The position numbers and the translations under genes were made by a program. DNA of 64,000 nt. Source: Ahrensia kielensis DSM 5890. GTDB taxonomy: Bacteria; Pseudomonadota; Alphaproteobacteria; Rhizobiales; Rhizobiaceae. Shown here in pieces: positions 21,584-30,580 of the stretch. Position 1 is the first letter of the stretch, and each line of letters opens with the position of its first letter. The notes under the pieces are model-generated. The model did no database searches, was not told the origin of the DNA, and saw only the letters and a program-made list of their open reading frames with translations. The DNA lies in contig NZ_KB894528.1 in NCBI RefSeq assembly GCF_000374465.1, forward strand, positions 609,127 through 673,126, given 5' to 3'.

Positions 21584-23413
21584 TTGCTTGCTAAATTTCA
21601 AAGCTGCTTAGCTGTTGGCGCCATATTACTTGCAACAACTTCATTCGCAGTCGCCGAGCCTAAACATGGCATTGCAATGCATGGAGAGCCGCAATTACCT
21701 GCGGATTACAAACACTTCCAATATGTAAATCCAGATGCGCCTAAGGGTGGTTCTATGGCTTATGGTGTTGTTGGCACTTTCGATAGCCTCAACCCCTTTG
21801 TGTTAAAAAGCATGCGCACAACTGCGCGAGGCATATGGGATCCAGAATTCGGCAATCTTGTCTATGAATCATTGCTTCAACGCAATTACGATGAACCTTT
21901 TACCATGTACGGATTGCTAGCCGAGAAGGTTGAAACCGACGACGAGCGCACATGGATCGAATTTACGCTTAATGCAGGTGCAAAATGGTCTGACGGTGTG
22001 CCTGTCACGCCAGAAGATGTTATCTTCACCTATGAAATCTTAACCGAGAAAGGCCGCCCACCTTATGATGGTAGAATGGCCCGTATCGAAAAGATTGAAA
22101 AAACGGGCGAGCGCAAAGTTAAATTCACCTTCAATGAAAAATCAAACCGCGAATATCCGCTCATTATTGGCCTAACGCCTGTTCTTCCAAAACACGCCAT
22201 TGACCCTGAAACATTTGAGCAATCCACGCTTGAAGCACCAATTGGCAGCGGGCCATACCTTGTGGGTGAAGTGAAACCGGGCACAAGCATCACTTACAAA
22301 CGAAACCCTGACTATTGGGGCAAAAATATCCCATCGAAAGTTGGGGTCGATAATTATGACGAAATCAAAGTTGAATATTTCCGCGATACGACAGCGCAAT
22401 TCGAAGCTTTCAAGAAAGGTGTGTTTGACATCTATCCTGAAACGGACCCAGGAAAATGGGAAAACAACTATGATTTTCCAGCTGTCAGCGAAGGCAAAAT
22501 AATCAAATCGACATTCACATCCGATGAACCTGAGCGGATGGTTGGTTTTTTCTTCAATACACGCCGTGAAATTTTTAAAGAGCGCCCAGTGCGTGAAGCA
22601 TTGTCCATGCTGTTTGACTTTGAATGGGTTAACAAAAACCTGTTCAATGATCGTTTCACACGTACTGGCTCCTATTGGCAAAATTCGAAAGAACTATCTG
22701 CTCTTGGCCGCCCTGCGGATGACAAAGAGAAAGAGCTACTTGCACCTTTCATGGATGATGTTTTGCCAAGTGTTATGGATGGCACCTATGCGCCAACTAA
22801 AACGGATGGTTCGGGCCGTGATCGCAAAATTATGCGTGATGTGGTTAAAAAGCTCAGCGAGGCTGGATACACAATTGAAGGCGGCAAGATGATGAAAGAC
22901 GGCAAGCAATTGTCGTTTGAAGTGCTTATCGGCAGTGTCGCCGGTGCATCACAAAGTGAAATCGAGCGCATGGTGTTGGCGTATCAGCGCACGGCTGAAG
23001 CCGTAGGCATCAATGTTGGCATTCGCGCTGTTGATGATGCACAATTTCAAAAGCGCCGCCAGACATGGGATTATGACATGGTTGCAGGTGCACTGTCGGC
23101 ATCTCTGTCACCCGGCGCAGAACAGATCTGGCGTTGGGGCTCACAATCTGTCGAACCTGAAGGCACGTTTAACTATTCCGGTGGCTCATCTGCGGGCATT
23201 GACGCGATGATTGATGCGCTTGTGAATGCGCGTGAACGCGAAGATTTTGCAGCCGCCGTACGCGCTTATGATCGCTTACTGATATCGGGACATTATGTGA
23301 TCCCACTATACCACCTGAGCGAAAAACGCGTGGCGCATAGATCACGCATCAAACAGCCGGATTACAGCCCTCTATACGGCTACCAATTACCAACATGGTG
23401 GATCGAAGAATGA
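21584..23413 (+). CDS. Family 5 extracellular solute-binding protein, YejA-like
   Basis: Periplasmic oligopeptide-type binding protein of about 609 residues. The TTG at 21584 is favoured because GGAGAG lies 5 nt upstream and the product then starts directly with a clean signal peptide (LAKFQSCLAVGAILL, cleaved after FAVA); in-frame ATG codons at 21539 and 21497 lack a ribosome site. Family 5 features include DAPKGGSMAYG, GAKWSDGVPVTPEDV and SGPYLVGEVKPG. YejA-type proteins bind peptides such as microcin C. No yejBEF permease or ATPase genes are nearby, so it must use components encoded elsewhere. It overlaps the next gene by 4 bp. Confidence 0.9.
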   Translation: MLAKFQSCLAVGAILLATTSFAVAEPKHGIAMHGEPQLPADYKHFQYVNPDAPKGGSMAYGVVGTFDSLNPFVLKSMRTTARGIWDPEFGNLVYESLLQRNYDEPFTMYGLLAEKVETDDERTWIEFTLNAGAKWSDGVPVTPEDVIFTYEILTEKGRPPYDGRMARIEKIEKTGERKVKFTFNEKSNREYPLIIGLTPVLPKHAIDPETFEQSTLEAPIGSGPYLVGEVKPGTSITYKRNPDYWGKNIPSKVGVDNYDEIKVEYFRDTTAQFEAFKKGVFDIYPETDPGKWENNYDFPAVSEGKIIKSTFTSDEPERMVGFFFNTRREIFKERPVREALSMLFDFEWVNKNLFNDRFTRTGSYWQNSKELSALGRPADDKEKELLAPFMDDVLPSVMDGTYAPTKTDGSGRDRKIMRDVVKKLSEAGYTIEGGKMMKDGKQLSFEVLIGSVAGASQSEIERMVLAYQRTAEAVGINVGIRAVDDAQFQKRRQTWDYDMVAGALSASLSPGAEQIWRWGSQSVEPEGTFNYSGGSSAGIDAMIDALVNAREREDFAAAVRAYDRLLISGHYVIPLYHLSEKRVAHRSRIKQPDYSPLYGYQLPTWWIEE

Positions 23414-24075
23414 GCGCTGCGGAAAATACTGTAAAACTCGACATCGTTTCAGATGTGATGTGCCCTTGGTGCTTTGTCGGCAAAAGACGACTTGAAAAAG
23501 CACTCGAAAATACCGATCCGAATATTAGTGTCGAGATTAACTGGCTGCCGTTTCAGCTTGATGCAACATTGCCGCCAGAGGGCAAAGACCGACAGCTTTA
23601 TCTATCCGATAAATTTGGCGGAAAAGAAAATGCCGACAAGTTTTACCAGACGATAAAGCAAGCAGGCGAGGGTGAGGGGATAGATTTCGACTTTGATGCC
23701 ATAAAAGTCTCTCCCAACACACTTGATGCACACCGTTTAATTGCTTGGGCTGGTCAGCAAGGTGATGAACCGCAAAATCAAATGGTCGAATTACTGTTCA
23801 AAGCCTATTTTCAAGATGGCAAAAATATCGGTGACCATGCTGTTCTGACTGAAATTGCGACTGAAGCTGGAATGGACGCAAAGCAAGTTGCCGCAAGATT
23901 AAAATCTGAAGATGGTCTTTTGGAAACGAGACAAGCCATCGACCACGCACAACAAATCGGTGTGAGCGGCGTACCGTGCTTTATATTTGATGGAAAATAC
24001 GGCGTTTCGGGTGCGCAAGCGCCAGAAACATTGGCAATGGCGATTAAAAAGATTGCTGCCGGTGAGGGGCTATAA
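23410..24075 (+). CDS. FrnE-like DsbA-family thiol oxidoreductase
   Basis: Cytosolic protein of 221 residues with a thioredoxin fold of the FrnE/2-hydroxychromene isomerase-like DsbA group. The active-site motif is Cys18-Pro-Trp-Cys21 in DVMCPWCFVGKRRLEKAL, and the cis-Pro loop appears as GVSGVPCFIFDGKY. No signal peptide is visible. The ATG at 23410 overlaps the preceding stop (ATGA); a frame extension to 23395 is not needed. FrnE of Deinococcus is a disulfide isomerase linked to oxidative stress, but the substrate here is unknown. Confidence 0.9.
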   Translation: MSAAENTVKLDIVSDVMCPWCFVGKRRLEKALENTDPNISVEINWLPFQLDATLPPEGKDRQLYLSDKFGGKENADKFYQTIKQAGEGEGIDFDFDAIKVSPNTLDAHRLIAWAGQQGDEPQNQMVELLFKAYFQDGKNIGDHAVLTEIATEAGMDAKQVAARLKSEDGLLETRQAIDHAQQIGVSGVPCFIFDGKYGVSGAQAPETLAMAIKKIAAGEGL

Positions 24076-24094
24076 AAGCCCTCCACCCAAACAC

Positions 24095-24442
24095 TTAATG
24101 TCCGAAATTATCGCGCGTCATGTAACGGTTTTTTTCAGAGTTCCAGTCAAATATCTCTTCAACTTGCGGATGACGAACGGGCGTGCCTGATTCATCCAGC
24201 ACCAAATTTTGCTCTGAAACATAGGCGACATATTCAGAATCGTCATTCTCAGCGAGCAAATGATAATAAGGCTGCTCTTTTGAAGGGCGGACGTCTTCAG
24301 GAATTGAATCATACCACTCATCGGTGTTGTCAAATTCCGGATCAACATCAAAAACAACACCGCGAAACGGATAGAGCCGATGTTTGACGACTTGTCCGAT
24401 TGCGTAGCGTGTTTCAACAATTTTTGTAGCTCTTTTACCCAT
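24095..24442 (-). CDS. hspQ: Heat shock protein HspQ (YccV-like, hemimethylated-DNA-binding family)
   Basis: 115-residue protein of the HspQ/YccV family. The core motifs YAIGQVVKHRLYPFRGVVFDVDPEF and PYYHLLAEN are present over the full domain (the longer string is seen in two parts, IGQVVKHRLYPFRG and VVFDVDPEF). In E. coli HspQ binds hemimethylated DNA, promotes degradation of mutant DnaA and enhances Lon. It is convergent with the FrnE-like gene and divergent from the AEC carrier. Confidence 0.92.
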   Translation of the reverse strand: MGKRATKIVETRYAIGQVVKHRLYPFRGVVFDVDPEFDNTDEWYDSIPEDVRPSKEQPYYHLLAENDDSEYVAYVSEQNLVLDESGTPVRHPQVEEIFDWNSEKNRYMTRDNFGH

Positions 24443-24547
24443 ATAGTTTAAATGACCTGTTCAATCGGGCTTTTCAAGGGCTTGACCATCAATCTGCGCG
24501 CGCTTTAAGCCTTAAATGGCCCGTATTTTCGTCTGTGAGGAACAACA

Positions 24548-25504
24548 ATGGCAAGCATTATCGCGCTTGTACTGCCATTTTTTGGCCTGATAGCACTCGG
24601 ATTTGCAACAGCACGCTTGACCAAACAGCCGCTTGAAGCGCTTGGTTGGATGAATACTTTCATAATCTATATTGCGCTGCCTGCATTGTTTTTCAAGCTA
24701 TTGTCACAGACGCCAATCGAAGAATTAACGCAGTGGCGTTACATTCTGGCAACGACATTTTCCACCTATATCGCTTTTTCATTGGTCTTTGCGCTCGGCA
24801 TTTGGCGCAGCAAAGGCAATGTCGCCGAAAGCGCGATTATGGGATTTGCAGGTGCCTATGGCAATATTGGCTATATGGCGCCGGGATTGGCTTTGCTGGC
24901 ATTTGGCGAAGCTGCTGTTGTGCCTGTCGCGCTGATATTTTGTTTTGATAACACATTACACTTTGTTTTAGCGCCCTTGCTTATGGCACTGTCAGGCAGC
25001 GGCGACCAAAATGTGTCCAAGCTTCAACTCGTCGGGCAGGTCGCAAAACGCATCTTGTTGCATCCCTTTATTTTGGCAACAATTGTCGGTGTTTTAGCCG
25101 CTATATTTGAAGTTCAGCCACCAATAGCCATCGGCACATTGATTGATTATCTTGCCAATGCAGCTGCGCCATGTGCACTATTTGCCATGGGTGTTTCACT
25201 CGCACTCAGGCCGCTAAAACGCGTGCCGCAAGAAGCGATATTTATCGCCCCGATGAAACTCATCATACAGCCAGTCATCGTATATGTATTGGTGACTTCA
25301 ATCGGCGATTTTCCGCCAATTTGGGTTTATTGTGCAATGTTGCTGGCAGCACTACCAAGCGCAACCAATGTCTTTGTTATCGCTCAGCAATATAATATCT
25401 GGGTGGAACGCGCGTCAGCAATGGTGCTTATCACCACTGTTTTGTCTGTATTTACAGTCACAGCTCTGCTTTATCTGGCAAAGAACAACTTAATTCCACT
25501 GTGA
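24548..25504 (+). CDS. AEC-family (auxin efflux carrier-like) membrane transporter
   Basis: A 318-residue membrane protein with about ten hydrophobic segments in the AEC/BART fold. Typical features are the N-terminal LPFFGLIALGFATARL, the IYIALPALFFKLL segment near residue 40 and the glycine-rich GFAGAYGNIGYMAPG. Bacterial members export or import organic acids such as malate or malonate; the substrate here is unknown. A GAGGAAC ribosome site precedes the ATG. It ends 10 bp before the convergent hydroxylase gene. Confidence 0.9.
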   Translation: MASIIALVLPFFGLIALGFATARLTKQPLEALGWMNTFIIYIALPALFFKLLSQTPIEELTQWRYILATTFSTYIAFSLVFALGIWRSKGNVAESAIMGFAGAYGNIGYMAPGLALLAFGEAAVVPVALIFCFDNTLHFVLAPLLMALSGSGDQNVSKLQLVGQVAKRILLHPFILATIVGVLAAIFEVQPPIAIGTLIDYLANAAAPCALFAMGVSLALRPLKRVPQEAIFIAPMKLIIQPVIVYVLVTSIGDFPPIWVYCAMLLAALPSATNVFVIAQQYNIWVERASAMVLITTVLSVFTVTALLYLAKNNLIPL

Positions 25505-25514
25505 ATCTTGATGT

Positions 25515-26744
25515 TTAACTTGGGCTGCTCACTGTTTTTCGCTTATCCACCAAGCTGCTTAGGACGTTGGAAAAACTGCTGCCCGGCTTAATGCCTTCGC
25601 GCATAAAAATACCGCGAAGAGGGCCGCCATATTTCAAAGCGCCCATGCCCAGTGCACGTGCCATATGAAGCGGAACGAACTCGCTGAGCAATGATCGGTT
25701 CAGCAAATCAACCGCGCCAGTACGCAAATAAATATCTGTGCGGCGTTTGCGATCATAATGGCTTGTCACACTGTTCGCACCAGCATCCTTAGGTGCGTTT
25801 GATAAAGCTGCGCCCAAATCTTCAACATCGCGAAAACCAAGATTAAGCCCTTGCGCGCCAATTGGCGGAAAAGCATGTGCTGCTTGACCAACAAGTACGC
25901 ACCGCCGCTTAGCAAATTGATGCGCTAATGAACCTGATAGCGGCCAAGCTTGAACCTTGGTCGGATTGCTGATTTTCCCAAGCATGGATTGCATCTGCTT
26001 TTCAATGGCGAGGCAAAGCTCATCATCTCCCATTGCCATGAGCGTTTGAACTTCTTCAGGCTTTCGAACCCACACAAGACTTGATCGCTTTCCAGGAAGA
26101 GGAACCTGCGTAAACGGGCCTTCTACAGTATGAAACTCGGACGAAACAAAATTATGGCTGCGCGCATGATCAAACGCCATAACGCACGCTGTCTGCGGAT
26201 AATCCCAGCGGCGAACATCAATGCCTGCCGATTGACGCACGATAGATTGCGCGCCATCAGCACCAACAACAAGTTGAGTGGTAATCTTATTGCCGTCTGA
26301 CAATGTTAGCTCGGCCGCATCTTCACTGTAGTGAACGGCGCTCAGGGAAATAGCCATTTGCTGAATAGCCGGCGTGCCATCAATCGCTTTTTGCAAAGCT
26401 GCATTTAATATCCGGTTGGGGATATTAAAGCCAAATTCATTTTCGCCGATTTCTTCGGCTTTAAAGTCGGTTGTCGGCGCATGCAGCAGGCGCTTGGTGT
26501 CATCAACAATACGCAATGTGCGCAAGGGCGCAGCATGAGGCGCACAGTCATCCCAAACGCCCATGGCTTTAATGAGATCAATACTCGGCACCATAAGCGC
26601 GGTAGTGCGCGCATCGCTATCAACATGTGAGCCCGACGGCGCAAGAATAATGACACTGCGTCCATGGCTAGCACATTCAAGTGCGGCAGCCATACCCGTG
26701 GGGCCGCCGCCAACAACAACAATATCTGCACGTGAATGGGACAT
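25515..26744 (-). CDS. UbiH/UbiF/VisC-family FAD-dependent hydroxylase
   Basis: Class A flavoprotein monooxygenase of 409 residues, probably a ring hydroxylase of ubiquinone synthesis. The FAD-binding GxGxxG is at the N-terminus (VVVGGGPTGMAAAL), a second FAD motif appears as VVGADGAQSIVR and the third as GQAAHAFPPIGAQGLNLG. The last has Gln where many members have Asp (GDAAH), a substitution also seen in related proteins. Which ring position it hydroxylates (UbiH, UbiF, UbiL or UbiM type) cannot be decided here. It is convergent with the AEC gene and divergent from the BMP importer operon. Confidence 0.88.
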   Translation of the reverse strand: MSHSRADIVVVGGGPTGMAAALECASHGRSVIILAPSGSHVDSDARTTALMVPSIDLIKAMGVWDDCAPHAAPLRTLRIVDDTKRLLHAPTTDFKAEEIGENEFGFNIPNRILNAALQKAIDGTPAIQQMAISLSAVHYSEDAAELTLSDGNKITTQLVVGADGAQSIVRQSAGIDVRRWDYPQTACVMAFDHARSHNFVSSEFHTVEGPFTQVPLPGKRSSLVWVRKPEEVQTLMAMGDDELCLAIEKQMQSMLGKISNPTKVQAWPLSGSLAHQFAKRRCVLVGQAAHAFPPIGAQGLNLGFRDVEDLGAALSNAPKDAGANSVTSHYDRKRRTDIYLRTGAVDLLNRSLLSEFVPLHMARALGMGALKYGGPLRGIFMREGIKPGSSFSNVLSSLVDKRKTVSSPS

Positions 26745-26936
26745 GGTATCTTATTCCATCATTATTCAACTGCATTTAAAATGGGGCAGCAGCGGCGCAG
26801 TGTCCACCGGCATGATGCCGCACATTAAAATTTACGTTTAAATACAATCTAGCTTGGGGAAAAGTCTTTTGAGACTTCTTGCGTATTGCGTGTGTGCAAG
26901 ACTTGGTTAAAGTAGATTGCGATAGGGAGAGCATGT

Positions 26937-28496
26937 GTGGCTGCATCAGAAATTGCGCAAAGAAAACAACTCTTAGCAGTTGAAAACCTGACAAAGGTTT
27001 TCGGAACACTAAAAGCAAATGACGGCGTTGATTTCGATATTGACGAAGGCGAGATTCACGCACTTCTAGGCGAGAACGGCGCTGGCAAGTCAACCCTTGT
27101 CAAAATGCTCTTCGGTACATTGCAGCCAGATGGCGGCCAAATCCTATGGCGCAGCAAACCTCAAATTATCACAAAGCCTTCTTTTGCACGACAACTCGGC
27201 ATTGGAATGGTCTTCCAACATTTTTCACTCTTTGACTCATTAAGTGTTGCTGAAAACATTGCACTTTCATTGGACGCCTCGACACCATTGTCAAAAGTTT
27301 CTGAAGAAGCTGAACGTGTTGCGGACAAATATGGTCTCTCTATCAATGCAGAGGCAATGGTTGGCGACCTGTCCGTCGGCGAGCGTCAGCGCGTCGAGAT
27401 TATCCGCTGCCTTTTGCAAAAACCCAATCTGATCATTCTCGATGAGCCAACATCGGTACTCACGCCGCAGGAATCCGACCGTCTATTCGAAACATTGGAA
27501 ACGCTGCGCAGCGAAGGCAAATCGATCCTATATATTTCGCACAAGCTCGACGAAGTTAAGCGTCTATGCGACCGCGCGACAGTGCTGCGTCACGGCAAAG
27601 TGGTTGGTCATTGCATTCCAGCGGACGAAACGCCTTCAAGTCTAGCCGCGATGATGGTGGGTGAAAGCATTCACACCATACGCAAAGTCGCGGATGAAAC
27701 AGACAAAAACCGCGAAATTGTGCTGTCTGTTCAAAATCTCTCACAGAAACCAACGGGGCCATTTTCAACGGCGCTGAAGGACATTTCTTTTGACGTGCCT
27801 GCAGGCGAAGTGTTTGGCATTGCAGGTGTTGCAGGCAATGGCCAGTTCGAACTATTCGAAGCCATGTCAGGCGAGCGGATGCAAAAAGATGCCGCGATGA
27901 TCACATTTCGCAATGATCCTATCGGTCACAAGTCAATCAATGAGCGCCGAAAAGCTGGTGCAGCTTTCTCGCCAGAAGAGCGTTTTGGTCATGCCGCTAT
28001 CGCCACCTTATCTTTAGCCGACAATATTTTGCTGTCGCGCCATGCCAGCGATGCGAATGTCTATCTTTCCGGCGGTATTTTAAAAATTGCCAAACCAAGT
28101 GCTTTGCGAAAAACGCTGTCGCGTATTGTAGAAACAATGGATGTGCGCAAATCTGGAGAAAACCCAGATGCAGGAACACTTTCAGGCGGCAATTTACAAA
28201 AAGTCATTCTGGGTCGTGAATTTGATCGTCAACCATCATTGTTGATCGTCGACCAACCCACTTGGGGTGTTGATGCTGGCGCTGCGGCCCGTATCCGTCA
28301 ATCATTGATCGACTTGTCAAAATCTGGCTCAGCGGTGGTTGTGATCAGTCAAGATTTGGATGAATTGTTGGAAATGTGCGGCCGGATTGCCGTTATGTCC
28401 GAAGGGCAAATGTCTGAACCGCAACAAGCATCCACCGTCACGCGGGAAACATTGGGGCTCTTGATGGGCGGTGCAAATGCGGGGCAAGCGGCATGA
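26937..28496 (+). CDS. BMP-type nucleoside ABC importer, tandem ATPase subunit
   Basis: A 519-residue protein with two fused ATPase domains, the sugar/nucleoside type. Domain 1 has GENGAGKSTLVK, LSVGERQRVEI and LIILDEPTSVL. Domain 2 has a degenerate first motif (GVAGNGQFEL) but an intact signature (LSGGNLQKVILGRE) and LLIVDQPTWGVD, where Gln replaces the usual Glu. Such asymmetry is normal in this family. The start is GTG 26937 behind AGGGAGAG. It begins a four-gene operon with two permeases and a BMP-family binding protein, which suggests purine nucleoside uptake. Confidence 0.92.
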   Translation: MAASEIAQRKQLLAVENLTKVFGTLKANDGVDFDIDEGEIHALLGENGAGKSTLVKMLFGTLQPDGGQILWRSKPQIITKPSFARQLGIGMVFQHFSLFDSLSVAENIALSLDASTPLSKVSEEAERVADKYGLSINAEAMVGDLSVGERQRVEIIRCLLQKPNLIILDEPTSVLTPQESDRLFETLETLRSEGKSILYISHKLDEVKRLCDRATVLRHGKVVGHCIPADETPSSLAAMMVGESIHTIRKVADETDKNREIVLSVQNLSQKPTGPFSTALKDISFDVPAGEVFGIAGVAGNGQFELFEAMSGERMQKDAAMITFRNDPIGHKSINERRKAGAAFSPEERFGHAAIATLSLADNILLSRHASDANVYLSGGILKIAKPSALRKTLSRIVETMDVRKSGENPDAGTLSGGNLQKVILGREFDRQPSLLIVDQPTWGVDAGAAARIRQSLIDLSKSGSAVVVISQDLDELLEMCGRIAVMSEGQMSEPQQASTVTRETLGLLMGGANAGQAA

Positions 28497-29581
28497 TCCG
28501 TATTCAACTTGAAAAACGCGCTCAACATTCGGCAATCTTTAGCCTCACATCGCCCTTAATCGCGCTCGCAATTACTGCGACGCTTGGTGCGATTATGTTT
28601 TTGCTGCTTGGAAAATCGCCAACTGCAGCGCTATATTCCTATTTTATAGAGCCCCTGACCGACATGTGGTCAATCCATGAGTTGATGATTAAGGCTGCGC
28701 CGCTCATTTTAATTGCAACAGGCCTATCTATTTGTTTTCTATCGAACAATTGGAATATTGGCGCCGAAGGACAGTTCATTCTAGGCGGTATATTTGGCTC
28801 CGCACTTCCTATTTTATATCCTGAATTTACAGGCCCGATGGTGCTGCCGCTCATGCTAATCATGGGCATTATTGGCGGTGCCGCCTATGCGACAATACCC
28901 GCATTTCTGAAAGCAAAATTCAGCACCAATGAAATTCTATCGAGCCTCATGTTGGTTTATGTTGCTCAATTGTTTTTAGATTGGCTGGTGCGTGGTCCTT
29001 GGCGCAATCCAGAAGGCTTTAATTTTCCAGAATCACGCACCTTTCACGCAGACGCGATTTTACCAGAAATTTGGTTTGCTTCTGGCCGTGCCCATTGGGG
29101 TTTTGCCTTCGCCATTATTATCGCTGTGTTGATGTGGTTCGTCTTAAACAAAACGCTCAAAGGCTTTGAAGTGCGGGTGCTTGGCCTTAGCCCAAGGGCA
29201 GGGCGATTTGCAGGATTTTCCGAAAACAAAATGATTTACACCGCATTCATCGTTGCAGGTGGTCTTGCCGGACTAGCGGGCATTAGCGAAGTATCGGGCG
29301 CAATTGGCCAGCTGCGACCCGTTATATCGCCTGGCTACGGCTTTACAGCGATCATTGTCGCTTTCTTAGGAAGGCTTAACCCGCTCGGTATCATCGCCGC
29401 AGGGCTTATTCTCGCGCTTTCCTATCTTGGTGGTGAAGCAGCACAGATTTCGATTGGCGTCTCCAACAAGGTGTCAGCAGTGTTCCAAGGCTTATTGCTT
29501 TTTTCAGTGTTGGCTTGTGACACGCTCATCCACTACAAAATCAAAATCGTCAAAACCATGCGCGGAAAGGCGGCATTATGA
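28493..29581 (+). CDS. BMP-type nucleoside ABC importer, permease 1
   Basis: Inner-membrane subunit of 362 residues in the branched permease superfamily (BPD_transp_2). It has about eight to ten hydrophobic segments and the family pattern LSICFLSNNWNIGAEGQF near residue 80. The C-terminal part reads GYGFTAIIVAFLGRLNPLG, the conserved loop that contacts the ATPase. It overlaps the ATPase stop by 4 bp and the next permease start by 4 bp, so translation of the three is coupled. Confidence 0.92.
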   Translation: MIRIQLEKRAQHSAIFSLTSPLIALAITATLGAIMFLLLGKSPTAALYSYFIEPLTDMWSIHELMIKAAPLILIATGLSICFLSNNWNIGAEGQFILGGIFGSALPILYPEFTGPMVLPLMLIMGIIGGAAYATIPAFLKAKFSTNEILSSLMLVYVAQLFLDWLVRGPWRNPEGFNFPESRTFHADAILPEIWFASGRAHWGFAFAIIIAVLMWFVLNKTLKGFEVRVLGLSPRAGRFAGFSENKMIYTAFIVAGGLAGLAGISEVSGAIGQLRPVISPGYGFTAIIVAFLGRLNPLGIIAAGLILALSYLGGEAAQISIGVSNKVSAVFQGLLLFSVLACDTLIHYKIKIVKTMRGKAAL

Positions 29582-30504
29582 CCCCTGAAATCGCGATAGC
29601 TATATTCTTAACAATCGCAACAGCCGCGACACCGCTTTTAATTGCCGCGCTTGGTGAACTCGTTGTGGAGCGTTCCGGTGTTCTCAACCTTGGTGTTGAG
29701 GGCATGATGGTTATGGGCGCTGTCACTGGCTTTGGTGCAGCGCAAATTACCGGTTCTGCCTATCTTGGCTTATTGGCGGCCATCATTTGCGGCGCATTGT
29801 TCTCGCTACTCTTTGGTGTGTTGACGCTGTCACTTGCGACCAACCAAGTTGCGACGGGACTGTCACTCACCCTTTTAGGGCTTGGCGCATCGGGCATGAT
29901 TGGCGAAAACTTTATCGGGCTACCGGGCATAAAACTCAAAGCTATCGAAATTCCGCTTCTTTCCGACATTCCCGTGATCGGCAGATTATTATTTGCTCAA
30001 GATTTGATTTTTTACATCTCTATTTTGCTCACAATTGCCATCTGGTATTTCGTCTTCAAAACGCGGGCAGGGCTAACGCTGCGCTCTGTCGGTGACAATC
30101 ACACATCAGCCCATGCGCTCGGCATCAATGTGCTAAAAGTGCGCTACTTGGCCGTTATGTTTGGCGGGGCCTGCGCCGGACTTGCTGGCGCGCATCTATC
30201 GCTGGTTTACACACCGCAATGGACAGAAAACATGACTGCAGGGCGCGGCTGGATTGCGCTGGCACTTGTGGTGTTCGCATCTTGGCGGCCGCTTCGCATT
30301 GTTGCAGGCGCCTATTTATTTGGCGCGGTTACGATTGCGCAGTTCCACGCACAGGCGCAAGGTGTTGCAATTCCTTCACAATTGCTTTCTTCCTTACCAT
30401 ATATCGCAACAATTATCGTTCTGGTCTTGATTTCCACGAACAAGCGCATGACGATGAAAAACACACCAGCATCGCTGGGCAAGCCATTTGTGCCTGATCG
30501 GTAA
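29578..30504 (+). CDS. BMP-type nucleoside ABC importer, permease 2
   Basis: Second membrane subunit, 308 residues, forming a heterodimer with permease 1. Visible family motifs are LGELVVERSGVLNLGVEGMM near the N-terminus (LNLGVEGMMVMGAVTG) and GRGWIALALVVFASWRP near residue 225. About eight hydrophobic segments are present. The gene starts in the ATGA overlap of permease 1. A 76-bp gap separates it from the binding-protein gene. Confidence 0.92.
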   Translation: MTPEIAIAIFLTIATAATPLLIAALGELVVERSGVLNLGVEGMMVMGAVTGFGAAQITGSAYLGLLAAIICGALFSLLFGVLTLSLATNQVATGLSLTLLGLGASGMIGENFIGLPGIKLKAIEIPLLSDIPVIGRLLFAQDLIFYISILLTIAIWYFVFKTRAGLTLRSVGDNHTSAHALGINVLKVRYLAVMFGGACAGLAGAHLSLVYTPQWTENMTAGRGWIALALVVFASWRPLRIVAGAYLFGAVTIAQFHAQAQGVAIPSQLLSSLPYIATIIVLVLISTNKRMTMKNTPASLGKPFVPDR

Positions 30505-30580
30505 GAGATAGACGGGGTAGGGCAAAAGCCGCAACCGTAAGGCACTGATACAAAATGAAATTATACCACAGAGGTTTGAA

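Noticed and set aside
22172-22681. Minus-strand open frame of 169 codons
   Set aside because: It lies fully inside the YejA-like gene and has no family-like sequence.
30505-30580. Possible riboswitch between permease 2 and the BMP binding protein
   Set aside because: Only short GC-rich complementary words are visible and no known riboswitch consensus fits.
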